Shown here: one piece after another, positions 6,144 through 7,789 of the stretch
Layout: the number at the start of each line of letters is the position of its first letter
Position numbering within the stretch: position 1 is the stretch's first letter
NCBI GenBank assembly: GCA_018066825.1
Contig: JAGPVU010000186.1
Coordinates: 1-7,789, forward strand
DNA from: Cycloclasticus sp.
GTDB lineage: Bacteria; Pseudomonadota; Gammaproteobacteria; Methylococcales; Cycloclasticaceae
Direction of reading: 5' to 3'
DNA length: 7,789 nucleotides
Program-made: the position numbers and the translations under genes
Notes under the pieces: model-generated
The model's database searches: none
What the model was told of the DNA's origin: nothing
The model's input: only the letters and a program-made list of their open reading frames with translations

Positions 6144-6393
6144 TATCCAGAGCAATAGTTAAGAAACTAACAATATCGTTTTCTAGCCCAGTCGTTGAAA
6201 ATTTGGTTTCCAGCGTTTGGACAATATCGGCGAGCTTATGCTGACCATCGCAGAGTTGTAAAATCTCAGCGGAACTTTGATTGAGCTCGATTAGCCCTTC
6301 TGGGTACAGCAAAACAAACATTTGCTGGGCTTCTTCCCACTGTAGGCGGTAGCCGCTAGAAAGTTTGATGGCTTGATCGGTTTGCAGACTCAT
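6118..6393 (-). CDS. pqqD: PqqD, PqqA-binding peptide chaperone
   Basis: A 91-residue protein of the RiPP recognition element fold, which binds the PqqA precursor and presents it to PqqE. It begins MSLQTDQAIKLSSGYRLQWE; the centre FVLLYPEGLIELNQSSAEIL and the C-terminal helices (DIVQTLETKF, then IVSFLTIALDNGWI) match PqqD. The frame is open further upstream to an ATG at 6462, but those 23 extra residues lie inside pqqC in another frame and do not look like PqqD. The start at 6393 overlaps the pqqC stop as ATGA (6390-6393), a common arrangement in this operon, and gives the normal family length. The end overlaps pqqE by 26 bp. Confidence 0.94.
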   Translation of the reverse strand: MSLQTDQAIKLSSGYRLQWEEAQQMFVLLYPEGLIELNQSSAEILQLCDGQHKLADIVQTLETKFSTTGLENDIVSFLTIALDNGWINQSA

Positions 6394-7115
6394 GGCTTGA
6401 CCGTGAAATAAGGGGGCATTTCGTGGATATAAGCCATATGCATTGCGTCGGCCATAGTCCATAAAATATCGAGTTTAAACTTTAAAATACCGAGCATTTT
6501 TTCTTGCTGCTCACGTGTTTTATACCAATCAAGGGTGATTCTTAAGCCGTGTTCCACGTCGCGCCGCGCTTCGCTGAGTCGTTTTTGAAAATAAGTCAGC
6601 CCTTTTAAATCAATCCAAGGGTAGTGTTCGGGCCAATTATCTAAGCGTTGCTGGTGAATTTTTGGTGCAAACAATTCTGTTAAAGACGAACTGGCCGCTT
6701 CGTGCCAATCGGCTCGGCGGGCAAAGTTAACGTAAGCATCCACAGCAAAGCGTACGCCGGGTAGAACGTGTTCTTCGGACAACACTTCTTCGCGGGTTAA
6801 ACCGACGGATTCACCAAGTTGTAACCAAGCCTCAATACCGCCAATTTCGCCGGGTGCGCCATCGTGGTCGATAATGCGTTGCACCCACTGCGCGCGGGTG
6901 TCGCGATCGGGGCAGTTGGCCATAATCGCCGCGTCTTTCAAGGGAATGTTAACTTGGTAGTAAAAACGATTCGCCACCCAGCCGCGGATTTGTGCTTTAT
7001 TGAGTGTGCCTTCGTGCATCATCACGTGGTACGGGTGATTGATATGGTAAAAACGCTCCATATCACGGATCCGCGTTTCAAATTCTTGCGCTGTCCAAGG
7101 TGTTTTTTCTGTCAT
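6390..7115 (-). CDS. pqqC: PqqC, pyrroloquinoline-quinone synthase
   Basis: A 241-residue cofactorless oxidase that catalyses the last step of PQQ synthesis, ring closure and eight-electron oxidation of the tricyclic intermediate, in the cytoplasm. The fold belongs to the TenA/heme-oxygenase-like all-helical family. Active-site residues known from the Klebsiella enzyme fall at the same numbers here: Arg50, Gln54, Lys60, His84, Glu147, His154, Arg157, Tyr175, Arg179 and Lys214. Family motifs WVANRFYYQ, NIPLKDAAI and DHDG are intact. The ATG at 7115 is two bases after the pqqB stop, and the stop overlaps pqqD, so the three are translated as a unit. All key residues are in place, so the enzyme should be active. 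Confidence 0.97.
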   Translation of the reverse strand: MTEKTPWTAQEFETRIRDMERFYHINHPYHVMMHEGTLNKAQIRGWVANRFYYQVNIPLKDAAIMANCPDRDTRAQWVQRIIDHDGAPGEIGGIEAWLQLGESVGLTREEVLSEEHVLPGVRFAVDAYVNFARRADWHEAASSSLTELFAPKIHQQRLDNWPEHYPWIDLKGLTYFQKRLSEARRDVEHGLRITLDWYKTREQQEKMLGILKFKLDILWTMADAMHMAYIHEMPPYFTVKP

Positions 7116-7117
7116 GT

Positions 7118-7789
7118 TTACAACTCGATATGCATATTGTCGAACGACACTTCAATGCCGTGTTGGGTCAGTATATCGCGTTCTTTTGACTCTTCGTTCA
7201 AAATCGGGTTGGTATTGTTGATATGGATCAGAATTTTTCGGGGTTTGTTAAGTGTATCCAAAAACTCGATCATGCCGCCTTCGCCCGACTGGGGTAAGTG
7301 GCCTATTTTTCTGGCCAGTAGCGGCCTGCCAACTGAAGCGAGTTCGTCATCCGTCCAGAAGGTTCCATCGACCAGTACGCAATCGGCGTTGCTCATGGCT
7401 TTTTCAACATGCGGCTCTATTTGGCCTAAGCCGGGTGCGTAAAAGGTTGTTTTGCCGGTTGATGGTTGACGAATAATCATACCGATATTGTCGCCTTCGT
7501 GCGGATCATTTCTATGCGGCGAATAGGGAGGCGCCTTGCTCTTTAATGGCAAAGCCGTGAATTCCAAATCTTCAATATTAGGGATAGTAAAGGCGTCACC
7601 ATTTAAGGGAATCGGGTGGTCTTCTACACCACAAAAATGCTCCAAAATATTAAAAATGGGAAATCCAGTTGTTAGGTCTTGGCGAACCATATCTGTGCAA
7701 TAAATCGTCAGCGGGTCGCCTTCACGTAAAATTAATAAGCCCGTTGCGTGATCAATTTGCGAGTCGAACATCACAATGGCTTCTATACC
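7118..7789 (-). CDS. pqqB: PqqB, metallo-beta-lactamase-fold PQQ biosynthesis protein (5' end beyond right edge)
   Basis: The minus-strand frame is open to the last base of the window: the first visible codons read G-I-E-A-I-V-M-F-D-S-Q-I-D-H. This matches the interior of PqqB, normally about 300 residues, so roughly 80 N-terminal residues are missing here and the internal GTG/ATG codons at 7774/7771 are not starts. Visible family motifs in order are DSQIDH, TGLLILREG, CGVEDHPI, KAPPYSPHR, GDNIGMII, FYAPGLGQIE, DGTFWTDDE, GHLPQSGEGGMIEFLD and LIHINNTNPIL. PqqB is an iron-dependent hydroxylase acting on the crosslinked, trimmed Glu-Tyr intermediate before PqqC. The stop is two bases before pqqC. 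pqqA would be expected upstream, outside the window. Confidence 0.95.
   Translation of the reverse strand, partial: GIEAIVMFDSQIDHATGLLILREGDPLTIYCTDMVRQDLTTGFPIFNILEHFCGVEDHPIPLNGDAFTIPNIEDLEFTALPLKSKAPPYSPHRNDPHEGDNIGMIIRQPSTGKTTFYAPGLGQIEPHVEKAMSNADCVLVDGTFWTDDELASVGRPLLARKIGHLPQSGEGGMIEFLDTLNKPRKILIHINNTNPILNEESKERDILTQHGIEVSFDNMHIEL

Overview
The window looks like a chromosomal segment of a gammaproteobacterium. A marine methylotroph-type lineage, such as relatives of Methylophaga or Cycloclasticus, is my best guess from protein style alone; it is untested. The segment is dense and ordinary in layout, with no insertion sequence, CRISPR array, phage gene or obvious genomic-island boundary.

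Left part (1-1200). A gene on the minus strand runs off the left edge. It encodes a membrane protein that looks like the N-terminus of the fatty acid hydroxylase/sterol desaturase superfamily. Divergent from it is a small exported protein of unknown function (367-921), ending in a clear rho-independent terminator (954-988). A tRNA-Thr with anticodon CGT follows on the minus strand (1121-1196), with its own promoter.

Middle part (1290-3883). On the minus strand a ThiO-type glycine/amino-acid oxidase gene (1759-2841) is followed 40 bp later by a Fur-superfamily regulator (1290-1718). That regulator resembles Irr, the heme-linked branch, more than Fur itself. A near-perfect 23-bp palindrome (2863-2885) sits over the predicted thiO promoter, between thiO and the divergent prolyl aminopeptidase gene pip (2939-3883). 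Its half-sites resemble the iron-control-element motif bound by Irr as I remember it. This is the most interesting hypothesis in the window: an Irr-like protein controlling its neighbour.

Right part (3902-7789). A tightly packed minus-strand operon carries pqqB (5' end outside the window), pqqC, pqqD, pqqE and a class III alcohol dehydrogenase (glutathione-dependent formaldehyde dehydrogenase). The first four make pyrroloquinoline quinone, the cofactor of periplasmic methanol, ethanol and sugar dehydrogenases. The fifth removes formaldehyde, the product of PQQ-dependent methanol oxidation. Sharing a transcript suggests cofactor supply and aldehyde disposal are coordinated. pqqA, if present, should lie just beyond the right edge; no pqqF is visible. 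The operon converges on pip with only 18 bp between stop codons.

Start codons were reconsidered: pqqD is placed at 6393 (ATGA overlap with pqqC), pqqE at 6143 (26-bp overlap with pqqD), and pqqB is read open through the right edge rather than started inside the window.
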